DNA of 20,045 nt from contig CAUBKG010000040.1 of NCBI GenBank assembly GCA_958436475.1, positions 1 to 20,045 on the forward strand. The letters run 5' to 3'. A program made the position numbers and the translations under genes. Within the stretch, counting starts at the first letter, position 1. Each line of letters begins with the position of its first letter. Positions 7,516-13,614 of the stretch are shown here, in pieces. This stretch comes from an uncultured Clostridia bacterium. GTDB taxonomy: Bacteria > Bacillota > Clostridia > Oscillospirales > Acutalibacteraceae. Below the pieces are notes generated by a model that saw only the letters and a program-made list of their open reading frames with translations, did not search any database and had not been told where the DNA came from.

Positions 7516-7529
7516 GCGGCTTTCGGAAG

Positions 7530-7558
7530 GCGCGGCCCTTCACGGCAGCGGGCCGCGC
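7530..7558. other. 9-bp GC-rich inverted repeat upstream of the 98-aa gene
   Basis: GCGCGGCCC (7530-7538) and GGGCCGCGC (7550-7558) form a perfect stem with an 11-base loop, between the ireB terminator and the next promoter. No T-run follows. It is flanked on both sides by copies of CGGAAGGCGC. Confidence 0.4.
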
Positions 7559-7564
7559 GGGAGG

Positions 7565-7583
7565 TTTCCCCGCCGGAAGGCGC
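7565..7583 (+). repeat. 19-nt direct repeat, copy 1
   Basis: TTTCCCCGCCGGAAGGCGC occurs here and identically at 8083-8101, in the two intergenic regions either side of the 98-aa gene. A shorter version, CGGAAGGCGC, is also present at 7524-7533. Confidence 0.6.
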
Positions 7584-7586
7584 ACC

Positions 7587-7615
7587 TTTACTTTGCAGGC
7601 AATTTATGTTATAGT
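7587..7615 (+). promoter_or_regulatory. Promoter of the 98-aa gene with overlapping inverted repeat
   Basis: TTTACT (7587-7592) and TATAGT (7610-7615) are separated by 17 bases. The inverted repeat CTTTACT (7586-7592) / AGTAAAG (7613-7619) overlaps both boxes, so it could be an operator, or could simply reflect promoter composition. Confidence 0.65.
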
Positions 7616-7659
7616 AAAGTTTATTATGAAATGATTTATGATGATGGGAGGCAAAAACG

Positions 7660-7956
7660 ATGGCTGAAAAAAAGGAAAAGAACCCGTTTTTAATGTATAA
7701 AGGCAAGCCGCTCGTGCGCTGCGGGAACACCATTTATTATGGCAACATGAGCGATAAATACGTGGTGATGTTCCAGGTGGTTTCCACCAAAAAGGTGCAG
7801 GATATGGAGATTGCCGATAAGGTATCCATCCTTCTGATGCACACCGATCCGGAAATCCGCACCAAGGATAAAATCGTGAAAAAGAGCGAGAAAACCGGTC
7901 TTTACAACGCTATGGACCTGGGCTCCATCTGGCTGGAGCGCGCCCTCGCCGAGTAA
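7660..7956 (+). CDS. Conserved hypothetical protein, 98 aa
   Basis: The gene has a clear GGGAGG ribosome site eight bases before its ATG, its own promoter and its own terminator, so it is a real stand-alone gene. The protein has a basic start (MAEKKEKNPF) and then the compact YKGKPLVRCGNTIYYGNMSDKYVVMFQV. A stretch that looks like beta strands follows (KVSILLMHTDPEI), then a charged segment (KDKIVKKSEK), and it ends LYNAMDLGSIWLERALAE, probably a helix. There is no signal peptide, membrane segment or metal cluster. Similar short proteins seem familiar to me from clostridial genomes but I know of no assigned function. Its neighbours, ireB and HPr, are regulatory genes, though the terminators on both sides argue against a shared operon. 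Confidence 0.85.
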   Translation: MAEKKEKNPFLMYKGKPLVRCGNTIYYGNMSDKYVVMFQVVSTKKVQDMEIADKVSILLMHTDPEIRTKDKIVKKSEKTGLYNAMDLGSIWLERALAE

Positions 7957-7981
7957 CTATTCAATCCAGCAAGCGCAAACA

Positions 7982-8016
7982 AGCCGTGCCGGCTAAACCG
8001 GTACGGCTGTTTTTTT
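7982..8016 (+). terminator. Intrinsic terminator of the 98-aa gene
   Basis: AGCCGTGCCGG (7982-7992) pairs with CCGGTACGGCT (7998-8008), with one G-U pair and a CTAAA loop, followed by GTTTTTTT. Confidence 0.92.
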
Positions 8017-8082
8017 GCAAAATATTTTGCGCTTGATACGGCGTGGGCCTGCCAAGGGAAGCATGCTGTTTGCCATATGCCT

Positions 8083-8101
8083 TTTCCCCGCCGGAAGGCG
8101 C
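8083..8101 (+). repeat. 19-nt direct repeat, copy 2
   Basis: Identical to 7565-7583. It lies in the 195-base gap between the converging terminators of the 98-aa gene and hpr. I see no gene, promoter or RNA in the rest of that gap. Confidence 0.6.
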
Positions 8102-8211
8102 GCAAAGCGGCGGCGTTCGGCTCCATCGGCTCAAACCATATGCCAATATATATTCGAAGAGGCTGTTTTGAGAGCTCTATCGCTCGGCGCAGCACAGCTT
8201 TCTTCCGCAGC

Positions 8212-8241
8212 AAAAAACCGCCCCGGTTTTCACCGGAGCGG
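8212..8241 (-). terminator. Intrinsic terminator of the HPr gene
   Basis: Read on the minus strand, CCGCTCCGGT and ACCGGGGCGG form a 10-bp stem with a GAAA loop, followed by TTTTTT. It lies about 25 bases beyond the hpr stop. Confidence 0.92.
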
Positions 8242-8265
8242 CTGTGTGTGGAAGCAACCTATCAA

Positions 8266-8529
8266 TTATTCGGAAAAGCCGGATTCCACGAGCTTCACAA
8301 GGCTGTCTACAGCGAGCTCTTCATCGGCGCCGTCTGCAATGATGCGAATCTTCGTGCCGCCTACGATACCGAGGGAAAGCACGCCCAACAGGCTCTTCGC
8401 ATTTACCCTGCGTTCTTCCTTTTCCACCCAGATGGAGGATTTGAATTCGTTCGCCTTCTGTATAAAAAAGGTTGCGGGACGAGCATGAAGCCCAACTTGA
8501 TTCTGCACGATAACATCCTTAACATACAT
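8266..8529 (-). CDS. ptsH: HPr family phosphocarrier protein
   Basis: HPr passes phosphate from enzyme I to the sugar-specific PTS enzymes. In Bacillota it is also phosphorylated on Ser46 by HPr kinase to act with CcpA in carbon catabolite control. The 87-aa protein has the active-site block GLHARPAT with His at position 15, and NAKSLLGVLSLGI with Ser at position 46, both at canonical numbering. Having both residues, it is a candidate for both roles, and it is not Crh-like because Crh lacks His15. The gene is monocistronic, with a strong promoter and a terminator. No enzyme I or sugar transporter lies nearby, so the symbol follows family membership rather than context. Confidence 0.92.
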   Translation of the reverse strand: MYVKDVIVQNQVGLHARPATFFIQKANEFKSSIWVEKEERRVNAKSLLGVLSLGIVGGTKIRIIADGADEELAVDSLVKLVESGFSE

Positions 8530-8576
8530 AACCTGATCTCTCCCACTCTTTGTTTCAATATGATTCCAGTAGTTAT

Positions 8577-8604
8577 ATTATACCACAAAAGCTTTCTTAG
8601 TCAA
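8577..8604 (-). promoter_or_regulatory. Sigma-A-type promoter of the HPr gene
   Basis: On the minus strand TTGACT (8604-8599) and TATAAT (8582-8577) are 16 bases apart, about 48 bases upstream of the start codon. The flanks are AT-rich. Confidence 0.85.
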
Positions 8605-8787
8605 CGAAATTAACCTAATTCTTTCCTCAAACCTCGATATTCTACTTTGCACCCAAATCGGGCGACTTCCTTCGATTTCAAGGTTGTCTAGATTGACTAA
8701 TTTTTTGCCAGCATATTCCATGTAATGTGCCGTACAGCGACGGCAGGCCCGGGAACCTGTCCGATTTCGAAAGGCCTATAAGCCATT
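8605..8787. other. Intergenic region between trmD and the HPr promoter; nothing coding seen
   Basis: These 183 bases follow the trmD stop. They contain a short inverted repeat GCCGT/ACGGC (8729-8744) with no T-tract. No tRNA, promoter or clear trmD terminator could be identified. The trmD 3' end itself carries the palindrome GAAGGGCCCTTC (8795-8806). Confidence 0.5.
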
Positions 8788-9534
8788 TTATTCCGAAGGG
8801 CCCTTCTGTGTTCGCTGTTCCCGGAGGAAGGCGCGGTCCGCATCGCTGAGTTCCGCCTGCTCCAGCAGCTCGGGGCGGTGGCGCAGCGTTTCGAGGAGCG
8901 ACTGCTCCCGCCTCCACTTTTTGATGTTGGCATGATGGCCGGAGAGCAGCACCGCAGGCACCTCTTTTCCATGCCATGCGAAGGGCCTCGTATACTGGGG
9001 GTATTCGAGCAGGCCGGAAAAGTGGCTTTCCTCCGTGAAGCATTCCTCATCAGAAAGAACGCCCGGCAGCATACGCGCCACGGCGTCTGTCAAAACAAGG
9101 GCGGGCAGCTCCCCGCCGGTGAGCACATAATCGCCGATGGAAATCTGCTCATCCACCAGCTCTTCGATCACACGCTCATCCACCCCTTCGTAATGCCCGC
9201 ACAGAAGGCAGAGCCCCGGCAGCGCCGCGAGCTCCCGCACCCTCTGCTGCGTGAGCGTTTTGCCCTTGGGCGAGAGGTAAATGAGGCGGGGCCTCTCTCC
9301 TGTTTCTTCGCAAATGGAGGAAAAGCAGCGGTCGATAGGATCGGCCTGCAGGAGCATGCCCATGCCGCCGCCATAGGGCGTATCGTCCACGCGGCGGTGC
9401 TTATCGAGCGTGTAGGCGCGGATATCGCGGCAGTGGATCTCCAGAAGCCCCGCCGCACGCGCGCGGCCCACAATGCTTTCCCCCAGCACGCTTTCACACA
9501 TCTCCGGGAACAGGGTCATGATATCGATCCTCAT
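8788..9534 (-). CDS. trmD: tRNA (guanine-N1-)-methyltransferase
   Basis: TrmD transfers a methyl group from S-adenosylmethionine to N1 of G37 in tRNAs with G36, preventing +1 frameshifting. The start is the ATG at 9534-9532, which overlaps the rimM TGA. The same frame stays open far upstream only because it shadows rimM. The 248-aa product has MRIDIMTLFPEM at the start, PYGGGMGM (54-61), GHYEGVDERV (113-122) and SIGDYVLTGGELPALVLTDAVARMLPGVL (132-160), the last two lining the trefoil-knot SAM site, and then GLLEYPQYTRP. Glu169 (in FTEESHF) sits where Escherichia coli has catalytic Asp169, a conservative change that I believe occurs in related TrmDs. The gene is the last of the operon. Confidence 0.96.
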   Translation of the reverse strand: MRIDIMTLFPEMCESVLGESIVGRARAAGLLEIHCRDIRAYTLDKHRRVDDTPYGGGMGMLLQADPIDRCFSSICEETGERPRLIYLSPKGKTLTQQRVRELAALPGLCLLCGHYEGVDERVIEELVDEQISIGDYVLTGGELPALVLTDAVARMLPGVLSDEECFTEESHFSGLLEYPQYTRPFAWHGKEVPAVLLSGHHANIKKWRREQSLLETLRHRPELLEQAELSDADRAFLREQRTQKGPSE

Positions 9535-10052
9535 CGCGTCCCCTGCCCCTCTTCGAACAGGCCGGGCAGAGGGCGGATCAGAATGGTTTCCCCTTCGGTG
9601 TCCACCGAAACCAGAACGTCGGGAATGGCCGGGACCAGCCGCACCGTGCCTTCTTCGTCTTTCATGTGCCAAACGTCGTTGGCTCCTGTGGCGGAAACCT
9701 CGCAAACCGAACCGTAGTACCGGCCGCTGTCTGCATCCAGCACGCGGCAGCCGAGCAGGTCCTGCACGAAATAATCGTTTTCGCCGAGGGGGACATCCGC
9801 CCGGTCGAGATAAAGGATCCTGCCGCGGCAGGCCTCTGCCTGCTCGATGGAATCCACGCCCTCCGCCTTTAAGATGACGATATTCTTGTGCACCCGCATG
9901 GAAGAGAAGCGGAGCGGCTCCCCTCCCTTCCAGTAGAGGCGCGGAAGATCCGCCAGAAAGGCAGGCGAATCGCACCAGGGCTCCACGCGCATTTCGCCGC
10001 GCACACCGTGCGTACCGACGATCCTGCCGGTTTCTAAAAACTGTTTTTTCAT
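9531..10052 (-). CDS. rimM: 16S rRNA processing / 30S maturation factor
   Basis: RimM binds ribosomal protein S19 and helps mature the head of the 30S subunit. The 173-aa product has the N-terminal RimM beta-barrel (ETGRIVGTHGVRGEMRVEPWCD, about residues 7-28) and the PRC-barrel-like C-terminal half (NDYFVQDLLGCRVLD, about 91-105, then GANDVWHMKDEEGTVRLVPAIPDVLVSVD), and is of normal length. The ATG at 10052-10050 has GAGGGAG just upstream. Its stop overlaps the trmD start by four bases, so the two are translationally coupled. A terminator-like hairpin lies directly upstream, between this gene and khpA, which may set a lower level for rimM-trmD than for the genes before it. Confidence 0.95.
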   Translation of the reverse strand: MKKQFLETGRIVGTHGVRGEMRVEPWCDSPAFLADLPRLYWKGGEPLRFSSMRVHKNIVILKAEGVDSIEQAEACRGRILYLDRADVPLGENDYFVQDLLGCRVLDADSGRYYGSVCEVSATGANDVWHMKDEEGTVRLVPAIPDVLVSVDTEGETILIRPLPGLFEEGQGTR

Positions 10053-10063
10053 GCTTCTCCCTC

Positions 10064-10104
10064 AAAAAAGACAAAAGGGAAAGCAGCCTGCCTGCCTTCC
10101 CCTT
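10064..10104 (-). terminator. Terminator-like hairpin between khpA and rimM (possible internal attenuator)
   Basis: On the minus strand, AAGGGGAAGGCAG (10104-10092) pairs imperfectly with CTGCTTTCCCTT (10086-10075) over a 5-base loop, with one bulge/mismatch. It is followed by TTTTGTCTTTTTT, which runs into the rimM ribosome site. The form is that of an intrinsic terminator inside a normally continuous operon. Confidence 0.6.
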
Positions 10105-10119
10105 ACCTTATGGCTTCAA

Positions 10120-10353
10120 TCAGTCGATCTCAACCATGATTTTCTGGTCGCGGCGGTTTGCAGCGGCACGCATAACCGTGCGGATCGCTTTGGCGATCCT
10201 GCCCTGCTTGCCGATGACACGGCCCATGTCGCCTTCCGCAACATGCAGATGGTACACGATGACGCCTTCTTCGTTCGGCTCGTCAACATCGACCGAAACG
10301 GCTTCCGGCTCTTCCACCAGGCCCTGTGCGATCAATTTGAGTAAATCCGTCAT
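10120..10353 (-). CDS. khpA: KH-domain RNA-binding protein KhpA
   Basis: KhpA is a small single-KH-domain protein that binds RNA, often together with KhpB/Jag, and affects cell elongation and division in Gram-positive bacteria. The 77-aa product is almost entirely the KH domain. The GxxG loop is GKQG (residues 48-51) in GRVIGKQGRIAKAIRTVMRAAA, followed by the last strand QKIMVEID. It starts at 10353 with GGGAGG upstream, 21 bases after rpsP, the usual position in Bacillota. The terminator-like hairpin after it could make it the end of the most abundant operon transcript. Confidence 0.94.
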   Translation of the reverse strand: MTDLLKLIAQGLVEEPEAVSVDVDEPNEEGVIVYHLHVAEGDMGRVIGKQGRIAKAIRTVMRAAANRRDQKIMVEID

Positions 10354-10374
10354 AGCTGTGGCCTCCCTCGATGA

Positions 10375-10617
10375 TTAAAGAACTCCGCTTTTCTTGAGCA
10401 GAGCCCGAACGGTATCCGTCGGCTGGGCGCCGTTGGAAATCCATTGCTTGGCCTTATCGGCGTCCACCTTCAGAGCAACCGGCTCCTCCTGCGGGTTGTA
10501 ATAGCCGATCTCCTCGATGAATCTGCCGTCGCGCGGGAAGCGGGAATCCGCCACCACGATGCGATAAAACGGCGCCTTCTTCGCACCCATACGGCGAAGT
10601 CTGATTTTTACTGCCAT
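10375..10617 (-). CDS. rpsP: 30S ribosomal protein S16 (bS16)
   Basis: S16 is a primary-assembly protein of the 30S subunit. The 80-aa product matches the family throughout: MAVKIRLRRMGAKKAPFYRIVVADSR at the start, then RDGRFIEEIGYYNPQ, and finally ISNGAQPTDTVRALLKKSG. AGGAGG lies eight bases before the ATG at 10617. The 69-base gap after ffh contains an AT-rich stretch with TATAAT but no convincing -35 box, so a weak internal promoter is possible but unproven. Confidence 0.97.
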   Translation of the reverse strand: MAVKIRLRRMGAKKAPFYRIVVADSRFPRDGRFIEEIGYYNPQEEPVALKVDADKAKQWISNGAQPTDTVRALLKKSGVL

Positions 10618-10686
10618 TGTATTTCCTCCTGTAACAAAAGAATATTATATATTCACCAACAACGGTTGATTCCGGTTGGATGAACG

Positions 10687-12057
10687 CTAAAAGCCGAATC
10701 CCCCGCCCATGCCGGGGCCGCCCATCCCGGGCGGAAGGGGAGGCATGTTCCGGCGCTTGCGCTTTTTGCCGGGACCGGAAAACTGCTTCATCATTTTGCG
10801 CATCTGCTCATATTGCCGGAGCAGGCGGTTCACATCTTCCACCTGCATGCCGCTGCCCGCCGCAATGCGCTTTTTGCGGGAAGGGTTGATGATTTCGGGC
10901 TTCATGCGCTCCGCCGCAGTCATGGAAGTGATAATGGCTTCCACGCGGGTGAGCTGGCGGTCGTCTATCTCCACATCGCGCAGCTGCCGGCCCACCCCCG
11001 GGAGCATGGACATCACCTGCTTTAAGGGGCCCATTTTTTTGATCTGCTGGAATTGGTCCAGCATATCGTTCAGGTCAAATTTATTCTGCAAGAGGCGCCT
11101 GGCCATTTCATCGGCCTTTTTCTCATCCAACTGCTGCTCGGCCTGCTCGATGAGGGTCATAACGTCCCCCATGCCGAGGATGCGGGAGGCCATGCGGCTC
11201 GGATGGAACACCTCGAGATCGTCCAGCTTTTCGCCCGTACCGGCGAACTTGATGGGCTTGCCCGTTACCGCGCGCACCGAAAGCGCCGCGCCGCCGCGGG
11301 TATCGCCGTCCAGCTTTGTGAGGATCACGCCGTCGATTCCGAGGGCCTCGTCGAACGATTTGGCGACATTCACGGCGTCCTGACCGGTCATGGAATCCAC
11401 CACTAAAAGGATCTCGGTGGGCTGGATTTTTCCCTTGACTCGTTTGAGCTCGTTCATGAGCTCTTCATCGATATGCAGGCGGCCGGCGGTATCGAGGATG
11501 AGGTAATCGTTGCCGTGGTCCCTCGCCTCGCGGATGGCCGCTTCAGCGATCTCCACCGGGTCTTTGACCCCCTGCTCAAACACGGGCACGCCCGCCTTTT
11601 CGCCCATGACCTGCAGCTGCGTAATGGCGGCCGGGCGGTAAATATCGCACGCCACGAGCATCGGGCGGCTGCCCTTTGCACGGAGCATTTTGGCAAGCTT
11701 TGCGCTGTGCGTGGTTTTACCGGAGCCCTGCAGGCCGCACATCATGATGACGGTCGGGATGCGGTTGGCGGTTTTGAGCCTCGCTTCCCCGCCGCCCATG
11801 AGCTCGGTCAGCTCTTCGTTCACGATTTTTATGACCATCTGCGCCGGTGTGAGGCTTTCCATCACCTTTTCGCCCACCGCGCGCTCGGAAACCTTATTCG
11901 TAAAATCCTTGGCGACTTTATAGTTGACGTCCGCCTCCAGGAGCGCGAGACGCACTTCCCGCATAGCGCTTTTCACATCCGCTTCGCTGAGCTTCCCCTT
12001 CGAGCGCATCTTTTTAAACGCCTGCGATAATTTATCCGATAGGCCTTCAAACGCCAT
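10687..12057 (-). CDS. ffh: Signal recognition particle GTPase (Ffh/SRP54)
   Basis: Ffh with 4.5S/scRNA recognises signal sequences on nascent chains and docks with FtsY to deliver ribosomes to the membrane. The start is the ATG at 12057-12055 (MAFEGLSDKL) with GGAGGG upstream; a longer in-frame reading that runs back over ylxM is rejected. The 456-aa protein has the N domain (1-95) and the G domain with GLQGSGKT (108-115), DTAGR (189-193) and TKLDGDTRGG (247-256). The methionine-rich M domain follows. The tail is the usual Gly/Met/Pro-rich end, closing GMGGGFGF. Position 117 in the P-loop helix is His where Thr is common. The SRP RNA gene is not in this window. Confidence 0.97.
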   Translation of the reverse strand: MAFEGLSDKLSQAFKKMRSKGKLSEADVKSAMREVRLALLEADVNYKVAKDFTNKVSERAVGEKVMESLTPAQMVIKIVNEELTELMGGGEARLKTANRIPTVIMMCGLQGSGKTTHSAKLAKMLRAKGSRPMLVACDIYRPAAITQLQVMGEKAGVPVFEQGVKDPVEIAEAAIREARDHGNDYLILDTAGRLHIDEELMNELKRVKGKIQPTEILLVVDSMTGQDAVNVAKSFDEALGIDGVILTKLDGDTRGGAALSVRAVTGKPIKFAGTGEKLDDLEVFHPSRMASRILGMGDVMTLIEQAEQQLDEKKADEMARRLLQNKFDLNDMLDQFQQIKKMGPLKQVMSMLPGVGRQLRDVEIDDRQLTRVEAIITSMTAAERMKPEIINPSRKKRIAAGSGMQVEDVNRLLRQYEQMRKMMKQFSGPGKKRKRRNMPPLPPGMGGPGMGGGFGF

Positions 12058-12080
12058 GCCTTTCCCTCCGAATCCAGAAA

Positions 12081-12446
12081 TTATATCTTCATCTTTTCGG
12101 CTGTTTCGTAAATTTCCTTCGATTTGCCGTTGATCTCCCGCGAGCAGCCGTACCGCAGGTTGTATTCGGCGATCTCCTTCGCCGCCTCCATAATGGCGTT
12201 CAGGCGGCGGCTCTGCTCCCGGCTGTTTTCCGAAAGCTTCAGGCATTCTTCGTATTTCAGCAGCTGGCCCTCGGCCCTCTTGATAATATCCCGGACTCCC
12301 TGGCGGGTGATATCCCCTTCGTTTTCCGCGATTTCCGCAAGCGAAAGGTCGTCGTTATAATAATAGTCTAAGAAGCTGCGCTGCTTTTCGGTGAGCAGCG
12401 AGCCGTAATAGTCCATCAGAACGGGAATCTGCATATCCTTCGCCAT
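12081..12446 (-). CDS. ylxM: YlxM family putative SRP-associated DNA-binding protein (UPF0122)
   Basis: YlxM is a small helix-turn-helix protein encoded next to ffh in many Bacillota; in Streptococcus it has been linked to SRP activity. The start chosen is the ATG at 12446 (MAKDMQIPVLMDYYGSLLTEKQ), with GGTGG four bases upstream and agreement with family N-termini. An in-frame TTG further upstream is less likely. The 121-aa product has the family block DYYGSLLTEKQRSFLDYYYNDDLSLAEIAE (about residues 13-42), then a sigma-70 region 4-like HTH with GDITRQGVRDIIKRAEGQL (about 45-63). A charged helical tail closes it. It is first in the operon, 23 bases before ffh. Confidence 0.92.
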   Translation of the reverse strand: MAKDMQIPVLMDYYGSLLTEKQRSFLDYYYNDDLSLAEIAENEGDITRQGVRDIIKRAEGQLLKYEECLKLSENSREQSRRLNAIMEAAKEIAEYNLRYGCSREINGKSKEIYETAEKMKI

Positions 12447-12470
12447 CAAACCACCGCTTCCTTGCAATAC

Positions 12471-12494
12471 CTGTAAAGCCGATGCGCTTTACAG
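12471..12494 (-). promoter_or_regulatory. 5'-terminal stem-loop of the ylxM-ffh transcript
   Basis: CTGTAAAGC and GCTTTACAG form a perfect 9-bp stem with a 6-base loop. The predicted transcript start, about 7 bases after the -10 box, falls at its first bases, so the mRNA would begin with this hairpin. Such 5' stem-loops commonly protect mRNA from 5'-end-dependent decay; a protein operator is the alternative. Confidence 0.6.
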
Positions 12495-12499
12495 ATGAC

Positions 12500-12528
12500 A
12501 TTATAACGGCCGAAAACACCTTTGTCAA
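12500..12528 (-). promoter_or_regulatory. Consensus sigma-A promoter of the ylxM-ffh-rpsP-khpA-rimM-trmD operon
   Basis: On the minus strand TTGACA (12528-12523) and TATAAT (12505-12500) are exactly 17 bases apart. This is a perfect match to the housekeeping consensus, as expected for a strongly expressed translation operon. Confidence 0.95.
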
Positions 12529-12570
12529 GCGGATTTTTCCCCGTTTTTCAGCTATTTGAGGGCCTTTTGC

Positions 12571-12600
12571 TTGCTACTGTGCCATAGGATGCTGTATAAT
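12571..12600 (+). promoter_or_regulatory. Promoter of the E2-like gene, divergent from the ylxM promoter
   Basis: TTGCTA (12571-12576) and TATAAT (12595-12600) are 18 bases apart. The -10 box overlaps an upstream in-frame ATG at 12599, which would lie before the transcript start. This supports the downstream start codon at 12629. Confidence 0.75.
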
Positions 12601-12628
12601 GGATACAAAAAGGAAACGGAGGCACAAG

Positions 12629-13513
12629 ATGCAGAAACGGAAAAGAAGATGGGGCGACCGGTACGACGGATATAAGCTCCGCAAGGTAGACCCATTTTTC
12701 GTATTGATTCCTCACGTGATGCGTTCCCGTGTGGACAGCCAGGTCTTTTTCGAAGAACAGATCGATATTGACGATCTGGAAAAATATGTACGCCGCAAGC
12801 GGCAGGAAGGCGTGAAAAACTGTACGATGCTTACCGTGATCGTGGCCGCCACCGCGCGGATGCTGGCGCTTCGGCCGGGCCTCAACCGTTTCGTGGCGGG
12901 CAAGCATATCTTTGCCCGGAATATCCTGCGCATCTCCATGGCGGTGAAGCGCAACATGACGATAGACGGTGAGGAAACCACGCTCGTGTTTGAATTCAAG
13001 CCCACCGATACCCTTTACGATGTATCGGAGCAGATCAACCGCCTCATTACCGAAAGCAAGGGCGCGGAATCGGAGAAAAACAGCACGGACAAGGTCGCGC
13101 ATCTGATCAGCCATATCCCGAGCTTTCTTATCAGCCTCGTTGTGGGCTGCGTGCGCAATCTGGATAAGCTCGGCTTCATGCCGCGGGCCATTTACAAGGC
13201 GAGCCCCTTCCATTCTTCCGTGTTTGTGACCGACGTCGGCTCGCTCGGCATCAATCCGGTGTATCATCACCTTTACGAATTCGGAACCACCTCTGTGTTC
13301 ATCGCCATGGGCAAAAAGAAAACGGAAAACTATCTGAAGCCGGACGGCACCGTCGGCCAGCGCCGCTTTCTTCCCATCCGTTTCGTGCTGGATGAACGCA
13401 TTTGCGACGGCTTTTATTACGCAAATGCCATCCGCTCCTTTGTTAAGCTCCTGCGCACACCCGAGCTGCTTGAGCAGCCGCCCGAAAGCATTCCGGAGGA
13501 TCCACTGATTTAA
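12629..13513 (+). CDS. Stand-alone 2-oxo acid dehydrogenase E2-like acyltransferase-fold protein, catalytic His replaced
   Basis: The 294-aa product resembles the trimeric catalytic domain of E2 (2-oxoacid dehydrogenase acyltransferases) and chloramphenicol acetyltransferase. It has no lipoyl or subunit-binding domain and no E1/E3 genes nearby. Recognisable parts are LTVIVAATARMLALRPGLNRFVAGKHIFARN (about 68-98), SPFHSSVFVTDVGSLGI (192-208) and IRFVLDERICDGFYYANAIRSF (250-271). In true E2s the last motif is HxxxDG. Here it is E256-R-I-C-D-G, so the catalytic His is Glu while the Asp and Gly remain. Similar proteins with DERICDG seem familiar from Clostridia, so this is probably a subfamily trait rather than a broken gene. 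Whether it is catalytic is unknown. GGAGG lies six bases before the ATG at 12629; the first residues are very basic (MQKRKRRWGDR). Confidence 0.85.
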   Translation: MQKRKRRWGDRYDGYKLRKVDPFFVLIPHVMRSRVDSQVFFEEQIDIDDLEKYVRRKRQEGVKNCTMLTVIVAATARMLALRPGLNRFVAGKHIFARNILRISMAVKRNMTIDGEETTLVFEFKPTDTLYDVSEQINRLITESKGAESEKNSTDKVAHLISHIPSFLISLVVGCVRNLDKLGFMPRAIYKASPFHSSVFVTDVGSLGINPVYHHLYEFGTTSVFIAMGKKKTENYLKPDGTVGQRRFLPIRFVLDERICDGFYYANAIRSFVKLLRTPELLEQPPESIPEDPLI

Positions 13514-13517
13514 CGAT

Positions 13518-13576
13518 CGCCGGAGCGGGGGGCTGTTTGTCAAACACAAGCAGCCCCCCGCTCCGGCGGTTATTTT
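13518..13576 (+). terminator. Very strong intrinsic terminator after the E2-like gene
   Basis: A perfect 18-bp GC-rich stem (13518-13535 with 13551-13568) with a 15-base loop is followed by GTTATTTTT. It starts five bases after the stop codon and separates this gene from the AT-rich gene downstream. Confidence 0.93.
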
Positions 13577-13614
13577 TCTGATCCGACAAACATTTAGTAA
13601 AAGGTAAGAGCGCT

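Noticed and set aside
7530..8101. CRISPR-like array from the repeated CGGAAGGCGC words
   Set aside because: Only two or three copies with irregular spacing, a gene between them, and no cas genes.
9535..10074. N-terminal extension of trmD giving a 428-aa protein
   Set aside because: The extension is rimM read in another frame. The true trmD start overlaps the rimM stop (ATGA) and begins with the family's MRIDIMTLFP.
12599..12628. Ten-residue N-terminal extension of the E2-like protein
   Set aside because: The ATG at 12599 overlaps the -10 box and would not be in the transcript. GGAGG is correctly placed for the ATG at 12629.
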